From Comamonadaceae bacterium (GTDB lineage: Bacteria > Pseudomonadota > Gammaproteobacteria > Burkholderiales > Burkholderiaceae_C): a stretch of 36,040 nucleotides of DNA. This document shows positions 1 to 9,000 of this stretch, one piece after another (within the stretch, counting starts at the first letter, position 1; the number at the start of each line of letters is the position of its first letter). The notes beneath the pieces were generated by a model, which did not search any database, had not been told where the DNA came from, and saw only the letters and a list, made by a program, of their open reading frames with translations. Location: positions 1 through 36,040 of the forward strand of contig JAABPX010000003.1 in assembly GCA_011391745.1 (NCBI GenBank), written 5' to 3'. Both the position numbers and the translations under genes were made by a program.

Positions 1-9
1 GATGATTTG

Positions 10-342
10 ATGTCAATATTGCAGGCTCTCAATGGTCGTTTAACTTCATGGCTTCGAAGGTCGGCACGTGTTCATGTTCGGGTCCGGGGGGTCAACGATT
101 TAAGTGATCTTGTGGGCTTAATTGATCGCTTTCTGGATGATAGGGTTCAATATCCGTTGGAGTGGGATGATTTTGTTTCATGGAAACACGAAAGTGTTCA
201 CATAGAAAAAGTTCGGCAACTTATTGAGCACCATGAGCCGTTGCTTTTTTCCAAGACTTCATCAGATCGTGAAAAGTATGTGGCCATGTTGATTGAAGAA
301 AGAAATCGAGTGGCAAAAATGATTGGCTCCCCCCTCCGCTGA
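10..342 (+). CDS. Hypothetical protein, AT-rich small gene
   Basis: This gene encodes a 110-residue soluble protein that I do not recognise. I start it at the ATG at position 10; a TTG codon lies directly upstream at 7, and the true start could lie before the window. The N-terminus is basic (GRLTSWLRRSARVHVRVRG) and the middle and C-terminal parts look helical and charged. I see no signal peptide, membrane segment or catalytic motif. The base composition is visibly more AT-rich than the genes after position 450, and codon use differs (many GTT, TCA, GAT, AAA), which suggests horizontal acquisition together with the adjacent toxin-antitoxin unit. It converges on that unit's terminator. It could also be the 3' part of a longer gene cut by the window edge. 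Confidence 0.5.
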   Translation: MSILQALNGRLTSWLRRSARVHVRVRGVNDLSDLVGLIDRFLDDRVQYPLEWDDFVSWKHESVHIEKVRQLIEHHEPLLFSKTSSDREKYVAMLIEERNRVAKMIGSPLR

Positions 343-382
343 GGTGCTAAAAAAGCCATACAGTTTTCCCTGTAATTCACAA

Positions 383-440
383 ATAAAAAAGCCACCCGCA
401 CCCCCTCAGCCGCTAAGTGGCCGGGGGTTCCAGGTGGCTT
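383..440 (-). terminator. Intrinsic terminator of the XRE-antitoxin-PIN operon
   Basis: Read leftward, AAGCCACC (440-433) pairs with GGTGGCTT (396-389), and an inner ACCCCC/GGGGGT pair lengthens the stem. The stem is followed by a run of six T (leftward) and further AT-rich sequence. It lies 15 bases past the stop of the PIN gene, where a terminator is expected. Confidence 0.8.
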
Positions 441-454
441 GCTTGTCGGTGTTG

Positions 455-877
455 TTACAGCGCCGCCAGCACCGTCTGCAACGCCTGCGCTGGCATCAAA
501 ATCGGTATCCCCTCAAAGGGATTGAGGCTCAGCAAATCATCATCCCCCGAGATCACCAAATCAGCCTGCGCGGCCAAGGCCAGCGCCAACACCGCATCAT
601 CATCCGGGTCACGGCACACTGGCTGCGCCAGCGGTGGCGGATCAACCACCTCCGCCAACAGCCGCACCTCTGCCAGCGTCTGCGCCCGTGACGTATTGGA
701 GCGCAGCAAAACCACATCAAACTTGGGCCGCTCCAGCACGCGGGCCAGTTCCGCCAGTAGTGCCGGGCTGCTGATCAGCGTGACCGTGCCATTGCGCACC
801 TGCTCCAAAAGCGCACGCGGCGTGCCGCCCCACAGCAAAGCCGACAACAGCACGTTCGTATCAATAACTGCCCGCAT
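455..877 (-). CDS. PIN-domain toxin (COG1569-type putative RNase)
   Basis: This 140-residue protein is a single PIN domain of the group annotated as putative toxin of a type II toxin-antitoxin pair. PIN toxins are metal-dependent ribonucleases. The acidic active-site residues are in place: Asp6 in the N-terminal VIDTNVLLSALLWGG motif, Glu43 in LLAELARVL, Asp90-Asp94 in CRDPDDDAVLALA, and the Asp112-114 cluster in ISGDDDLL. It starts 5 bases after the stop of the small upstream gene, its likely antitoxin, which in turn overlaps an XRE regulator gene. It is the last gene before a clear terminator. Nuclease action on RNA is family knowledge; toxicity and the RNA target are inference. All catalytic residues look intact, so I see no sign of decay. 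Confidence 0.85.
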   Translation of the reverse strand: MRAVIDTNVLLSALLWGGTPRALLEQVRNGTVTLISSPALLAELARVLERPKFDVVLLRSNTSRAQTLAEVRLLAEVVDPPPLAQPVCRDPDDDAVLALALAAQADLVISGDDDLLSLNPFEGIPILMPAQALQTVLAAL

Positions 878-882
878 CGGGT

Positions 883-1122
883 TCAGTTCAACGGCCCGCG
901 CTCAGCACGCGCCGCTTTGACCTCGGCATTGATCTCTTCCATGGTCATGGGCGCAATGCCAGCGGCGGCCACGCGGTCAGCCATCGACAGCAGCGAATTG
1001 GCTGCTTCGCGCTTGCGCAGTGCCTCATTGAGCAGCCGATCCAGCGCCTGCGGTGTCAACAGGCCTGCAGCGCGTGCGGCTTGGGCCGTGCCGTCGGGCA
1101 ATTCAATTTGAAGCGTGGTCAT
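883..1122 (-). CDS. Small antitoxin partner of the PIN toxin
   Basis: This 79-residue protein resembles the short antitoxins that precede COG1569 PIN toxins. The N-terminus (MTTLQIELPDGTAQAARAAG) suggests a short beta strand, which could be a ribbon-helix-helix-like DNA-binding or dimerisation element. It is followed by helices rich in Ala, Glu and Arg (LLTPQALDRLLNEALRKRE), and a C-terminal segment (MTMEEINAEVKAARAERG) typical of a tail that wraps the toxin. The start codon overlaps the stop of the XRE gene by four bases (ATGA), and the toxin starts five bases after its own stop, so translation of all three is probably coupled. The antitoxin role is inferred mainly from size and position. 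Confidence 0.75.
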   Translation of the reverse strand: MTTLQIELPDGTAQAARAAGLLTPQALDRLLNEALRKREAANSLLSMADRVAAAGIAPMTMEEINAEVKAARAERGPLN

Positions 1123-1538
1123 GCTTGGGCCTCCTGGGCGTTGGATGCTTGATTGCGCTGGGCGCGCGGCTTGGTGGATGGGGTGGTGCGCGCCTTCATT
1201 TGGTGCTTGAGCTTCTCCGCCTCGATGAACGAATCGAGCAGTTGCGTGATCTGGCGCTTGGCCTTAGGGTCAAACTTGTCGATCTCCAACAAACGGCGCT
1301 CCAGCCGGTTGGTGGCAATGCGCTTGGGGTTGCGCTGCTCACTCAAGCCCAGGAGCACATCTGCGCTCACCCCCAGCACGGTGGCCATCTGTGGCAGCAA
1401 ATGCGCCGGTGCCTGTGCGTCTGGGGCCTCGTAGTACGCCACCATGCGCTGGCTAATGTCCAGCTCAGCAGCAAACTCCACCTGGGTGTAACCAGCGGTT
1501 TTGCGCAATTGCGCCAAGCGCTCACCAAAGCTTTGCAT
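1119..1538 (-). CDS. XRE-family HTH transcriptional regulator
   Basis: I choose the ATG at 1538, giving 139 residues, because the cro/C1-type helix-turn-helix begins at once (MQSFGERLAQLRKTAGYTQ) and a GAAAG element lies just upstream. A longer frame to 1607 would add a poorly structured tail. The HTH spans about residues 5-60 (YTQVEFAAELDISQRMVAYYE). The remainder is a helical segment (residues 75-115) and a basic, probably disordered tail rich in Lys, Arg, Thr and Pro. As first gene of the unit it probably represses its own promoter: a perfect 17-bp palindrome lies on the predicted -10 box about 80 bases upstream. It overlaps the antitoxin gene by four bases. A three-part arrangement with a separate XRE regulator differs from the usual two-gene PIN module. 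Confidence 0.85.
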   Translation of the reverse strand: MQSFGERLAQLRKTAGYTQVEFAAELDISQRMVAYYEAPDAQAPAHLLPQMATVLGVSADVLLGLSEQRNPKRIATNRLERRLLEIDKFDPKAKRQITQLLDSFIEAEKLKHQMKARTTPSTKPRAQRNQASNAQEAQA

Positions 1539-1620
1539 CAAGGGTATCTTTCGTTTCACGAGCTTTCTCCACAACAAAAGGTTCCATGTTGGAGCCGATT
1601 TAATCATCGGCCTGTTGTGG

Positions 1621-1637
1621 TATACGATTATCGTATA
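1621..1637. promoter_or_regulatory. Perfect 17-bp palindrome, candidate XRE operator
   Basis: TATACGAT-T-ATCGTATA is a perfect inverted repeat with a single central base. It overlaps the predicted -10 hexamer of the leftward promoter for the XRE gene. Its size and place fit the binding site of a dimeric XRE repressor; that this protein binds it is inference. Confidence 0.7.
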
Positions 1638-1653
1638 TTGGCGCGTTGGTCAA
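1627..1653 (-). promoter_or_regulatory. Predicted sigma-70 promoter of the XRE-antitoxin-PIN operon
   Basis: Read leftward there is a TTGACC -35 box (1653-1648) and a GATAAT -10 box (1632-1627), separated by 15 bases, which is shorter than ideal. The -10 lies inside the palindrome. The stretch 1539-1749 otherwise shows no gene. Confidence 0.5.
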
Positions 1654-1749
1654 TTTTTTGAAAAATTCACCATGGCGCGCAACCGAGACACTACGACCCG
1701 CTGATTTTTGTGAACAAGCGTTGGTGCGACCCAATCGGATGGCCCTGCC

Positions 1750-2682
1750 TTAGCGCCGCGCACTCACCCAAATACCACCCACAATCAACACAAAGCCCGC
1801 CGCGTGATAAGCCTGCGGCGGCTCGCCCAGCAACCAGGTTGAGAGCAGGGCCGCGAACAGCGGCGTGAGGTTGGCAAAAAACCCCGCCACCGAGGGCCCC
1901 ACCCGGGCCACGCCCGCGCTCCAAGCGCGGTAGGCCAACAGCGATGGGCCAACCGCCACAAAGATGAGGCCCAGCACCAAAGGCCAGCCCCATTGCACAT
2001 GCGCTGAGCTGCCAGTCAGTGTGGGCAAGACCAACCATTCAACGCCCGACAACGCGCCCGACCACACAATGCCAAAGGCCAATTGCGCCATCAAAAACGC
2101 GGACCACGACGCCCGCAACTCGCTCGGCTCGCTGCCCGGCGCGGGTTTGGCCAGCAGCCAGCTGTACCAGGCCCACACCCAGGCCGCCAGCAGCATGAGC
2201 GCGTCACCGGGCACCAGTTGCAGGCCCATCAGCACCCCCCAGTCGCCACGGCCCAACACCACCGCCACGCCCAACAGGGACAGCACCGCGCCCACCGCAG
2301 CACGGCGTGTGATGCGAACGCCGTACCACCAATGGCCCATCATCAGCATCCACACCGGTGTGCTGGCCGCCACCAGGGTCACGTTCACCGGGGTGGAGGT
2401 TTTTAAGGCCCAGTATTGCAAGGCGTTGTAGGAGCCCATGCCCAACAAACCCAAGAGCGCAAACCGGCGGCTGTGCGGCCACAGCGGGCTGCTGGGTTTG
2501 AGCACATGCGCGGCCAAGGGCAAGAGAATGAGCAAGGCCAGCGCCCAGCGAAAAAAGTTCAGCGTCAGCGGCGACACCACGCCTTGCAGCAAGCGGCCCA
2601 CCACGGCGTTGCCGGCCCACATCATGGGGGGCAAGAGCAACAAGGCGGCGGTGGCGGGGCTCAAGCGGGTGTGTGTGGGCAT
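1750..2682 (-). CDS. EamA/DMT-family transporter
   Basis: This 310-residue inner-membrane protein has the pattern of the drug/metabolite transporter superfamily: ten hydrophobic segments made of two EamA repeats. The first repeat begins at ALLLLPPMMWAGNAVVGRLLQG and contains LNFFRWALALLILLP; the second begins near LMLLAAWVWAWYSWLLAK and ends with LTPLFAALLSTWLLGEPPQ and FVLIVGGIWVS. The motif PxxxxFFRW and the C-terminal xLGEPxxxYHxxGxxLIxxG are typical. The start at 2682 (MPTHTRLSPATAALL) is the Met closest before the first membrane segment. Members export amino acids, metabolites or drugs by proton exchange; the substrate cannot be told from sequence. It is divergent from the quinone oxidoreductase gene, 66 bases apart. 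Confidence 0.88.
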   Translation of the reverse strand: MPTHTRLSPATAALLLLPPMMWAGNAVVGRLLQGVVSPLTLNFFRWALALLILLPLAAHVLKPSSPLWPHSRRFALLGLLGMGSYNALQYWALKTSTPVNVTLVAASTPVWMLMMGHWWYGVRITRRAAVGAVLSLLGVAVVLGRGDWGVLMGLQLVPGDALMLLAAWVWAWYSWLLAKPAPGSEPSELRASWSAFLMAQLAFGIVWSGALSGVEWLVLPTLTGSSAHVQWGWPLVLGLIFVAVGPSLLAYRAWSAGVARVGPSVAGFFANLTPLFAALLSTWLLGEPPQAYHAAGFVLIVGGIWVSARR

Positions 2683-2748
2683 GGAAGGTGACTGTAACGG
2701 CAATGCACGGCTTTCGTGGCAGGATAGGCGTTTTTTCAGGAGACACTC

Positions 2749-3744
2749 ATGACCCCATTCACCAGCCGCGCTGTGCGCATCAACGCCCCCGGGGGCAGTG
2801 AACAACTCACGCTCGACACCGTCACCGTGGGCGAGCCTGGCCCAGGCGAGGTGCGCATCCGTCACCACGCCATTGGCTTGAACTTCATCGATGTCTACCA
2901 ACGCAGTGGCTTGTACCCCTTGCCAATGCCGTTGGCGCTGGGCATGGAGGGCGCGGGCGTGGTGGAAGCGGTGGGCGCTGGCGTGACGCACTTGCGCGTG
3001 GGCGACCGCGCGGCCTACGCCGCCAACCCGCCCGGCAGCTACTGCGATGTGCGCGTGATGCCCGCCATGAACGTGTGCCACCTGCCCGATGGCCTCGACT
3101 TCGAGACCGGTGCGGCCATGATGCTCAAGGGCCTGACCGCGCAGTACCTGCTGAAAAAATGCCGCCCGGTTGAGGGTTTGCAGGCGGGCGACTTTGTGCT
3201 GTTTCACGCCGCCGCGGGCGGCGTTGGCCTGATCGCTTGCCAATGGGCCAAGGCACTGGGTTTGCGCCTGATCGGCACCGCCGGCTCGGACGAAAAATGC
3301 GCCGTCGCTCACGCCAATGGCGCTGAGTTCACCATCAATTACCGCACCGAGAATTTTGTGGAGCGCGTCAAAGCCATCACCAACGGCAAAGGGGTGAAGG
3401 TGGTTTACGACTCGGTGGGCAAAGACACGTGGGACGGCTCGTTGGACTGTTTGCAGCCCTTTGGTTTGATGGTGAGTTTTGGCAACGCTTCTGGCCCGGT
3501 GGCGCCGTTTGCACCCGGCCTCTTGGGCCCCAAGGGTTCGCTTTACGTGACGCGCCAAACCCTGTTCACCCACATCACCAGCCGCGAACGCACCCAAGCC
3601 ATGGCCGACGATTTGTTTGCCGTGGTGCAAAGCGGCGCGGTGAAAATCCACATCGACCAGCGCTTCGCACTGACCGAAGTCAAGGCCGCCCACGACAGCT
3701 TGGAAGCCCGCCGCACCACGGGCTGCACGGTGTTGCTGCCTTAA
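2749..3744 (+). CDS. qor: NADPH:quinone oxidoreductase (zinc-free MDR family)
   Basis: This 331-residue cytoplasmic enzyme belongs to the medium-chain dehydrogenase/reductase family, quinone oxidoreductase branch, which reduces quinones with NADPH. Seen: N-terminal catalytic domain with the family signature [19 protein letters not shown] (residues 39-57) and [15 protein letters not shown], then a Rossmann domain with [20 protein letters not shown] for the nucleotide. The cysteines that would hold a structural zinc are absent, as expected for this branch. The ATG at 2749 follows an AGGAG ribosome site six bases upstream. The stop overlaps the stop of convergent lspA by three bases (shared TTAA). 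The exact quinone substrate is unknown. Confidence 0.9.
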   Translation: MTPFTSRAVRINAPGGSEQLTLDTVTVGEPGPGEVRIRHHAIGLNFIDVYQRSGLYPLPMPLALGMEGAGVVEAVGAGVTHLRVGDRAAYAANPPGSYCDVRVMPAMNVCHLPDGLDFETGAAMMLKGLTAQYLLKKCRPVEGLQAGDFVLFHAAAGGVGLIACQWAKALGLRLIGTAGSDEKCAVAHANGAEFTINYRTENFVERVKAITNGKGVKVVYDSVGKDTWDGSLDCLQPFGLMVSFGNASGPVAPFAPGLLGPKGSLYVTRQTLFTHITSRERTQAMADDLFAVVQSGAVKIHIDQRFALTEVKAAHDSLEARRTTGCTVLLP

Positions 3745-4256
3745 CGCGCTGGGCGCTGGCGGCGCATGCGCAGCAACTCGTCGAGCACCAAACAGACTGC
3801 GCCGATGCTGATGGCCGCGTCGGCGATGTTGAAGGCGGGGAAGTGCCCGCCGTAAAACAGGCCTTCGAGGAAGCGGAAGTGAAAGTCGAAGAAGTCCACC
3901 ACATAACCGTAGGCCACGCGGTCGATCACATTGCCCACCGCACCGCCCAAAATGCAGGCCAGAGAAAACGCAAAAAAGCGCTCGTGTTGGTGTTGGTGCA
4001 GCATCCAGACGATAAACACCGCAGCGCCTATACCCACGGCGGTGAAGAACCAACGTTGCCAGCCACCCGCATCGGCCAAAAATGAAAACGCCGCGCCGGG
4101 GTTGTGAACGCGCACGATGTTGAACCAATCGGTGACGTAGGTGCTGTCACCGAGTTCGTACAAGCCCACGATGGTCAGCTTGGTGAGCTGATCTGCCAAC
4201 AAAATCAGGCCGGCCAAGCCCAACCAAGGCCAGGGGGATGCGTTTCGTTCGTTCAT
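3741..4256 (-). CDS. lspA: Lipoprotein signal peptidase (signal peptidase II)
   Basis: LspA is the inner-membrane aspartyl peptidase that removes the signal peptide of diacylglyceryl-modified prolipoproteins. The 171-residue protein has four hydrophobic segments, conserved NPGAAFSFL (residues 52-60) and [10 protein letters not shown] (104-113), and the two catalytic aspartates: Asp121 in VVDFF and Asp146 in FNIAD. Length is normal for the family. Its ATG overlaps the stop of ileS by one base (TGATG), so the two are translationally coupled; ileS-lspA linkage is widespread in proteobacteria. It is the last gene of the purN-ribF-ileS-lspA run and converges on qor with overlapping stops. Confidence 0.97.
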   Translation of the reverse strand: MNERNASPWPWLGLAGLILLADQLTKLTIVGLYELGDSTYVTDWFNIVRVHNPGAAFSFLADAGGWQRWFFTAVGIGAAVFIVWMLHQHQHERFFAFSLACILGGAVGNVIDRVAYGYVVDFFDFHFRFLEGLFYGGHFPAFNIADAAISIGAVCLVLDELLRMRRQRPAR

Positions 4257-7180
4257 CAGGCGGCCTTTCGGGTTTCGCCGGCACCGGTGCCGGCGGCTTC
4301 ATTTAAGTTGCTCACGCATCGGCCGCAAATCGTGGGGTGTTCGGCGTGTTGGCCCACGTCCTCGCTGTAGTGCCAGCAGCGGTCGCACTTGTGGGCGGCG
4401 CTGGCTTGCACCGTCACGCTCAAGCCCAGGCCTTTGACCAAGCGGACTTGGGAGGTGATGAACACAAACTTCAGGTCTTCGCCCAAAGCGGCCAAGGAGG
4501 CGTGAGTCTCGCCGTCGCACTGGATACTCAACTCGGCCTGCAGCGATGCACCCACCACACCGGCGGTGCGTTGGTTCTCGATTTCTTTGTTGGCCAAGTC
4601 CCGCACCTGTTGCACGATCGCCCAGCGAGCCATCAAGGCGGCATCGGGTTCGCCCAAATCGGTGAAGGTTTCCAAGAAGATGCTCTTGGATGAGCCAAAC
4701 GTGCTCCAAGCTTCTTCGGCGGTGAAGCTCAGGAAGGGTGCCATCCAACGCAGCATGGCGTGGGTGATGTGGTGCAGCGCGGTTTGGGCGCTGCGGCGCG
4801 CCAAGCTCTTGGGCGCGGTGGTGTAGAGGCGGTCTTTGAGTACGTCCAAATAAAACGCGCCCAAGTCTTCCGAGCAATAGAGCTGCAACTTGCTGACCAC
4901 GGGGTGGAACTCGTAGGCATCGAAGTGAGCGCGGATCTCGGCCTGCAGCTGCGCGGCGCGTGAGAGTGCGTAGCGGTCGATTTCGAGCATCTGGTCGGGC
5001 GCCACGGCGTCTGTGGCCGGGTCGAAGTCGCTCACGTTGGCGAGCAAAAAACGCAGCGTGTTGCGGATGCGGCGGTAAGCGTCGATCACGCGGGCCAGGA
5101 TTTTGTCGTCGATGTTGAGGTCGCCGGAGTAGTCGGTGCTGGCCACCCACAAGCGCACGATCTCCGCGCCCATTTTGTCGCTCACCTCTTGTGGCGCGAC
5201 GGTGTTGCCCAAGCTCTTGCTCATCTTGCGGCCTTGGCCGTCGGTGGCAAAGCCGTGGGTCAACAGCCCTTTGTATGGCGCGCGGTCGAACAGCGCACAA
5301 CCGAGCAACAGTGAGCTGTGGAACCAGCCGCGGTGTTGGTCGTGGCCTTCCAAATACAGATCGGCCTCGGGGCCTTGGGCGTGGCTCGCGCCGTTGGGGT
5401 AGGCCGTGGCGTGGCTGCCGGTCTGGGCACCGAGCACGTGCCAGAAGGTCGAGCCGGAGTCGAACCACACTTCCAAGATGTCGGTGCTCTTGGTGTAACT
5501 GGCCGCATCGTCGCCGGGTTGGTTGAGGATGTCTTCCACCGTCACGCGACTCCAGGCCTCGATGCCGCCTTGCGCCACGATGCTGGCGGCTTGGTCCAAG
5601 ATCGCCATGGTGCGCGGGTGCAGCTCGCCGCTGTCTTTGTGTAAGAAGAAGGGCACGGGCACGCCCCAGCTGCGCTGGCGGCTGATGCACCAGTCGGGGC
5701 GGTGGGCGATCATGTCGCGCAAGCGGCCACGGCCGTTCTCGGGGTAGAAGGCGGTTTGGTCGATGGCGTCCAAGGCCAGCTGGCGCAAGGTCTTGGGCGC
5801 TTTGTCGGAGGTGAACACGCCCCTTGTGTCCGATTTTTCTTCGTCCATGCGCACAAACCATTGGGCCGCAGCGCGGTAGATCACCGGTGTTTTGTGGCGC
5901 CAGCAGTGCGGATAGCTGTGCGTGATGCCCACCGTGGCCATCAGGCGGCCGTGCTCGCGCAGGGTCTCGATGATGACGGGGCAGGCCTTCCAGATGTGTT
6001 GACCACCGAACAGCGGCAGCTCGTCGGTGTAGACGCCGTTGCCTTGCACGGGGTTCAAGATGTCGTCGTAAGCCATGCCGTTGGCGACACAGCTGTTGAA
6101 GTCGTCCACGCCGTAAGCGGGCGAGGAGTGCACGAGGCCGGTGCCGTCGCCGTCGCTCACGTAGTCGGCCAAGAAGAGTGGCGACAGGCGTTGGTAGCTG
6201 TAGGCGTTGCCGCTGGCCGGGAGATCGTAGAGCGGGTGGCGGAACACCTGGCCACGCAAGGCCTCGCCTTTGGCCGTGGCCAAGACGGTGCCGGTGGTGC
6301 CGTAGCGCTCCAAACATTTCTCCACCAAATTCGCGCCCAACAGCAAGACCCCTTTGGGCGTGTCGACCAGGGCGTAATCGAGTTCGGGGTGGGCGTTGAG
6401 CGCTTGGTTGGCGGGGATGGTCCAGGCCGTGGTGGTCCAGATCACGGCAAACGCGGTTTTGCCTGCAGGCAGGGCCGACAAGCCAAAGGCTTGGGCCAAG
6501 TGGCTCGGGTCGTTCGACTCAAAGGCCACGTCCAGCGTGTCGCTTTGTTTGTCGGCGTATTCGATTTCAAATTCGGCCAAGGACGAGCCGCAGTCAAAAC
6601 ACCAGTACACGGGCTTCAAGCCTCGGTACACAAAGCCGCGCTCGATGACGCGTTTGAAGGCGCGGATCTCGCCGGCTTCGTTGGCGAAGTCCATGGTGCG
6701 GTAGGGGCGCTCCCAGTCGCCGAGCACGCCCAAGCGCTTGAAGTCTTCGCGCTGTTGGTCGATTTGTTCGGTGGCGAAGGCGCGGCTCTTGGCCTGCATG
6801 TCGTCGCGCGAGAGTTTGCGACCGTGCAACTTCTCGATGGCGTTTTCGATCGGCAAACCGTGGCAGTCCCAGCCGGGGATGTATTGCGCGTCAAAACCCG
6901 CCAATTGTTTGGACTTGACGATCATGTCTTTGAGCACCTTGTTGAGCGCGTGGCCGATGTGCAGCTTGCCGTTGGCGTAGGGCGGGCCGTCGTGCAAGAC
7001 GAACAGCGGTGCGCCTTGGCGCGCGGTGCGCAGGCGCTGGTACAGGCCACTGTTGTGCCAGTCTTGTGCCCATTGGGGTTCGCGCTTGGGCAAGTCCCCC
7101 CGCATCGGGAAGGGCGTGTCGGGCATGTTCAGCGTGGCGCGGTACGGGCTGGGAGCCGGGGCTTTTTTCGAGTCAGACAT
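4256..7180 (-). CDS. ileS: Isoleucyl-tRNA synthetase
   Basis: This class I aminoacyl-tRNA synthetase charges tRNA-Ile with isoleucine and edits misactivated valine. The 974-residue protein starts at [10 protein letters not shown] (ATG at 7180); the longer frame upstream is inside ribF and less likely. Seen: HIGH motif (HIGH, residues 74-77, in [11 protein letters not shown]), the KMSKS loop ([10 protein letters not shown], near residue 650), the CP1 editing region between them, and a C-terminal zinc-binding domain with two Cys pairs (CDRCW and CGRCV) near the end. This bacterial type with a C-terminal zinc finger is the normal form in betaproteobacteria. The start overlaps the end of ribF by 8 bases and the stop overlaps lspA by one base, indicating a single operon. 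Confidence 0.97.
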   Translation of the reverse strand: MSDSKKAPAPSPYRATLNMPDTPFPMRGDLPKREPQWAQDWHNSGLYQRLRTARQGAPLFVLHDGPPYANGKLHIGHALNKVLKDMIVKSKQLAGFDAQYIPGWDCHGLPIENAIEKLHGRKLSRDDMQAKSRAFATEQIDQQREDFKRLGVLGDWERPYRTMDFANEAGEIRAFKRVIERGFVYRGLKPVYWCFDCGSSLAEFEIEYADKQSDTLDVAFESNDPSHLAQAFGLSALPAGKTAFAVIWTTTAWTIPANQALNAHPELDYALVDTPKGVLLLGANLVEKCLERYGTTGTVLATAKGEALRGQVFRHPLYDLPASGNAYSYQRLSPLFLADYVSDGDGTGLVHSSPAYGVDDFNSCVANGMAYDDILNPVQGNGVYTDELPLFGGQHIWKACPVIIETLREHGRLMATVGITHSYPHCWRHKTPVIYRAAAQWFVRMDEEKSDTRGVFTSDKAPKTLRQLALDAIDQTAFYPENGRGRLRDMIAHRPDWCISRQRSWGVPVPFFLHKDSGELHPRTMAILDQAASIVAQGGIEAWSRVTVEDILNQPGDDAASYTKSTDILEVWFDSGSTFWHVLGAQTGSHATAYPNGASHAQGPEADLYLEGHDQHRGWFHSSLLLGCALFDRAPYKGLLTHGFATDGQGRKMSKSLGNTVAPQEVSDKMGAEIVRLWVASTDYSGDLNIDDKILARVIDAYRRIRNTLRFLLANVSDFDPATDAVAPDQMLEIDRYALSRAAQLQAEIRAHFDAYEFHPVVSKLQLYCSEDLGAFYLDVLKDRLYTTAPKSLARRSAQTALHHITHAMLRWMAPFLSFTAEEAWSTFGSSKSIFLETFTDLGEPDAALMARWAIVQQVRDLANKEIENQRTAGVVGASLQAELSIQCDGETHASLAALGEDLKFVFITSQVRLVKGLGLSVTVQASAAHKCDRCWHYSEDVGQHAEHPTICGRCVSNLNEAAGTGAGETRKAA

Positions 7181-8219
7181 GGGGGCTGTGTTTCGCGGTT
7201 GTGGGCGTGGAGGCAAAAAATGCCCTGGCGTCTTGGGTGTCTTTGGCAATGCCCTGGGTCAAGGCATCCAGGCTGTCGTACTTGAGTTCGTCGTGCAGCT
7301 TGTGCAGCAACTCAACGCGCACGATTTTACCGTAGGCCTCCCCGCTGGGCAGGGCTTGGCGCAAGACCTCGGGCCATTGCAAACAGTGGGTTTCGAGCAG
7401 CACACGACCGCCGTTGACATCGTTGGGGTCGAGCGAGGGGCGCACGCCCAAATTGGCCACGCCGGGCAGGCCGCTGCCGTCGGGCATCAGGCCGAAGACC
7501 TGCACCACAAAAATACCGCTGGCTGCGGGCTTCCAGTGCGCAAATCGGAGGTTCAAGGTGCGAAAGCCGTCGCCAGCGCCCGGCGCACTTTCAGCCAGTT
7601 GACGCCCGAGCTGGCGCCCGCGCACCACATGGCCGCTGATGCTGTAGGGCCGCCCCATCAGGGCCGCCGCTTCGTCCAGGCGGCCCGCCGCCAAGGCTTG
7701 GCGCACCGCCGAGCTGGACACGCGGGTGTTGTGCACCTCGACGCTTTGCATGCGGGCCACGTCAAAGCCCCAGCGAGCGCCGGCCGCGTCCAAGAGCGCA
7801 TAGTCGCCAGCGCGGTGCGCACCAAAACGAAAGTCGTCGCCCACCAACACATAGCGCACACCGAGCGCCCCCACCAAACTGTCTTCAACGAAACGGTCTG
7901 GCGCTTGCGCGGCCAAGCGTTCGTTAAACGGCATGACCACGCATTGGTCCACGCCACAGCGGCGCAGACCTTCGAGTTTGTCGCGCAGCGTGGCGATGCG
8001 TGCGGGCGCGAGTTCGGGTTGTCGGCGCTGCTCAGCAAAGAAGTCGCGCGGGTGTGGCTCAAACGTCATGACGCAACTGGGCACCCCGCGCTGGCGCGCT
8101 TCGCCGATCAAGAGCGCGAGCATGGCTTGGTGGCCGCGGTGCACGCCATCGAAGTTGCCAATGGTCAGCGCACACGCGCTGGCGAGTTCGGGGTGGTGAA
8201 GGCCGCGAAAAATGCGCAT
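7173..8219 (-). CDS. ribF: Bifunctional riboflavin kinase / FAD synthetase
   Basis: RibF makes FMN from riboflavin and then FAD from FMN, using ATP. The 348-residue protein carries the N-terminal nucleotidyltransferase motif [13 protein letters not shown] (about residues 20-32) and the C-terminal riboflavin kinase domain with GMP-like core segments [11 protein letters not shown] and VLLETHCL. Length is slightly above the usual 305-330 residues, mainly through a longer middle section ([16 protein letters not shown]). Translation starts at MRIFRGL (8219), nine bases after the purN stop. The 3' end overlaps the ileS start by 8 bases. The ribF-ileS-lspA order is a classic proteobacterial arrangement. 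Confidence 0.95.
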   Translation of the reverse strand: MRIFRGLHHPELASACALTIGNFDGVHRGHQAMLALLIGEARQRGVPSCVMTFEPHPRDFFAEQRRQPELAPARIATLRDKLEGLRRCGVDQCVVMPFNERLAAQAPDRFVEDSLVGALGVRYVLVGDDFRFGAHRAGDYALLDAAGARWGFDVARMQSVEVHNTRVSSSAVRQALAAGRLDEAAALMGRPYSISGHVVRGRQLGRQLAESAPGAGDGFRTLNLRFAHWKPAASGIFVVQVFGLMPDGSGLPGVANLGVRPSLDPNDVNGGRVLLETHCLQWPEVLRQALPSGEAYGKIVRVELLHKLHDELKYDSLDALTQGIAKDTQDARAFFASTPTTAKHSPHV

Positions 8220-8228
8220 GGTGTCGCT

Positions 8229-8819
8229 TCAGCTTTGCAACAACGCGGCCACCGCGTCGGGGTAGATGCGGTGCTCTTGGGTCAAAACCCGAGCAGCCAG
8301 CGTGTTGGCCGTGTCTTGGGGTAACACGGGCACCACGGCTTGCGCCAAGATGGGGCCGTGGTCGAGCTCGGCGGTGACGTGGTGCACGGTGGCCCCAGCG
8401 AAGCGGCAGCCTGCGTCCAAGGCGCGTTGGTGCGTGTGCAAACCGGGGAAGGCGGGCAACAAAGAGGGGTGGATGTTGATCAAACGCCCCGCGTAATGCG
8501 CCACAAAGCCCGGCGTGAGGATGCGCATGAAACCCGCCAAGACCACAAGGCTCGGTTGGTGGCGGTCGATCTCGGCCACCAGCGCCGTGTCGAAGGCCTC
8601 GCGCGGGTGGGGCTGGTCGGCAAAGGCCCGATGATCCACCACGGCCGTTGCAATGCCGTGTTCAAGAGCGAACACCAAGCCACCGGCATCGGCCCGGTTG
8701 CTGATGACGGCGCTGACCCGAGCCCCCCAACGGGCTTCCCAACGCTGGGCTTGTGCGGCGCGCACGATGGCGGCCATGTTGGAGCCGCCGCCCGAGATGA
8801 GGATGACGATGGACTTCAT
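8229..8819 (-). CDS. purN: Phosphoribosylglycinamide formyltransferase (GART)
   Basis: PurN transfers a formyl group from 10-formyl-tetrahydrofolate to GAR in de novo purine synthesis. I choose the ATG at 8819 (MKSIVILISGGGSN), which matches the usual family N-terminus and gives 196 residues; starts at 8873 or further upstream would add a non-conserved leader. Seen: the phosphate loop ISGGGSN, catalytic Asn115 and His117 in INIHPSLLPAFPG, and catalytic Asp153 in HHVTAELDHGPIL. It is the first gene of the leftward run; ribF begins nine bases after its stop. Divergent from the HNH gene. Confidence 0.94.
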   Translation of the reverse strand: MKSIVILISGGGSNMAAIVRAAQAQRWEARWGARVSAVISNRADAGGLVFALEHGIATAVVDHRAFADQPHPREAFDTALVAEIDRHQPSLVVLAGFMRILTPGFVAHYAGRLINIHPSLLPAFPGLHTHQRALDAGCRFAGATVHHVTAELDHGPILAQAVVPVLPQDTANTLAARVLTQEHRIYPDAVAALLQS

Positions 8820-8904
8820 GGAGCGCTGGCGCGTGCCGGTGGGCATCAGCGGGGGCAGGTCGTGGTCGTTCATGGGGGATGCCAAAGGCGTGTCACAAAT
8901 ACTT

Positions 8905-8912
8905 GCTATATT
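8905..8912 (+). promoter_or_regulatory. Predicted extended -10 promoter for the HNH gene
   Basis: TGCTATATT is an extended -10 element (TGN plus TATATT) in the purN/HNH divergent gap, about 90 bases before the HNH start. No good -35 is visible, which is common with extended -10 promoters. Confidence 0.4.
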
Positions 8913-9000
8913 GGAACATGGCTGAACACACGGCCCGCCGCCCCAGCGGTTGGCCTTTCAGACGCGATGCCGGTGACCTGTGGTCCACAAGGAGTCCGAT

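Noticed and set aside
1750..4128. Very long leftward open frame that joins the EamA gene with sequence antisense to qor
   Set aside because: Only the part below 2682 matches a protein family. The rest is the reverse of the qor and lspA region and has low-complexity His/Ala/Gly content typical of high-GC antisense frames.
5702..7285. Long open frame (about 527 residues) antisense to ileS
   Set aside because: It mirrors the ileS coding strand; no family motif, and its Val/Gly/Gln/His richness is what antisense of GC-rich codons gives.
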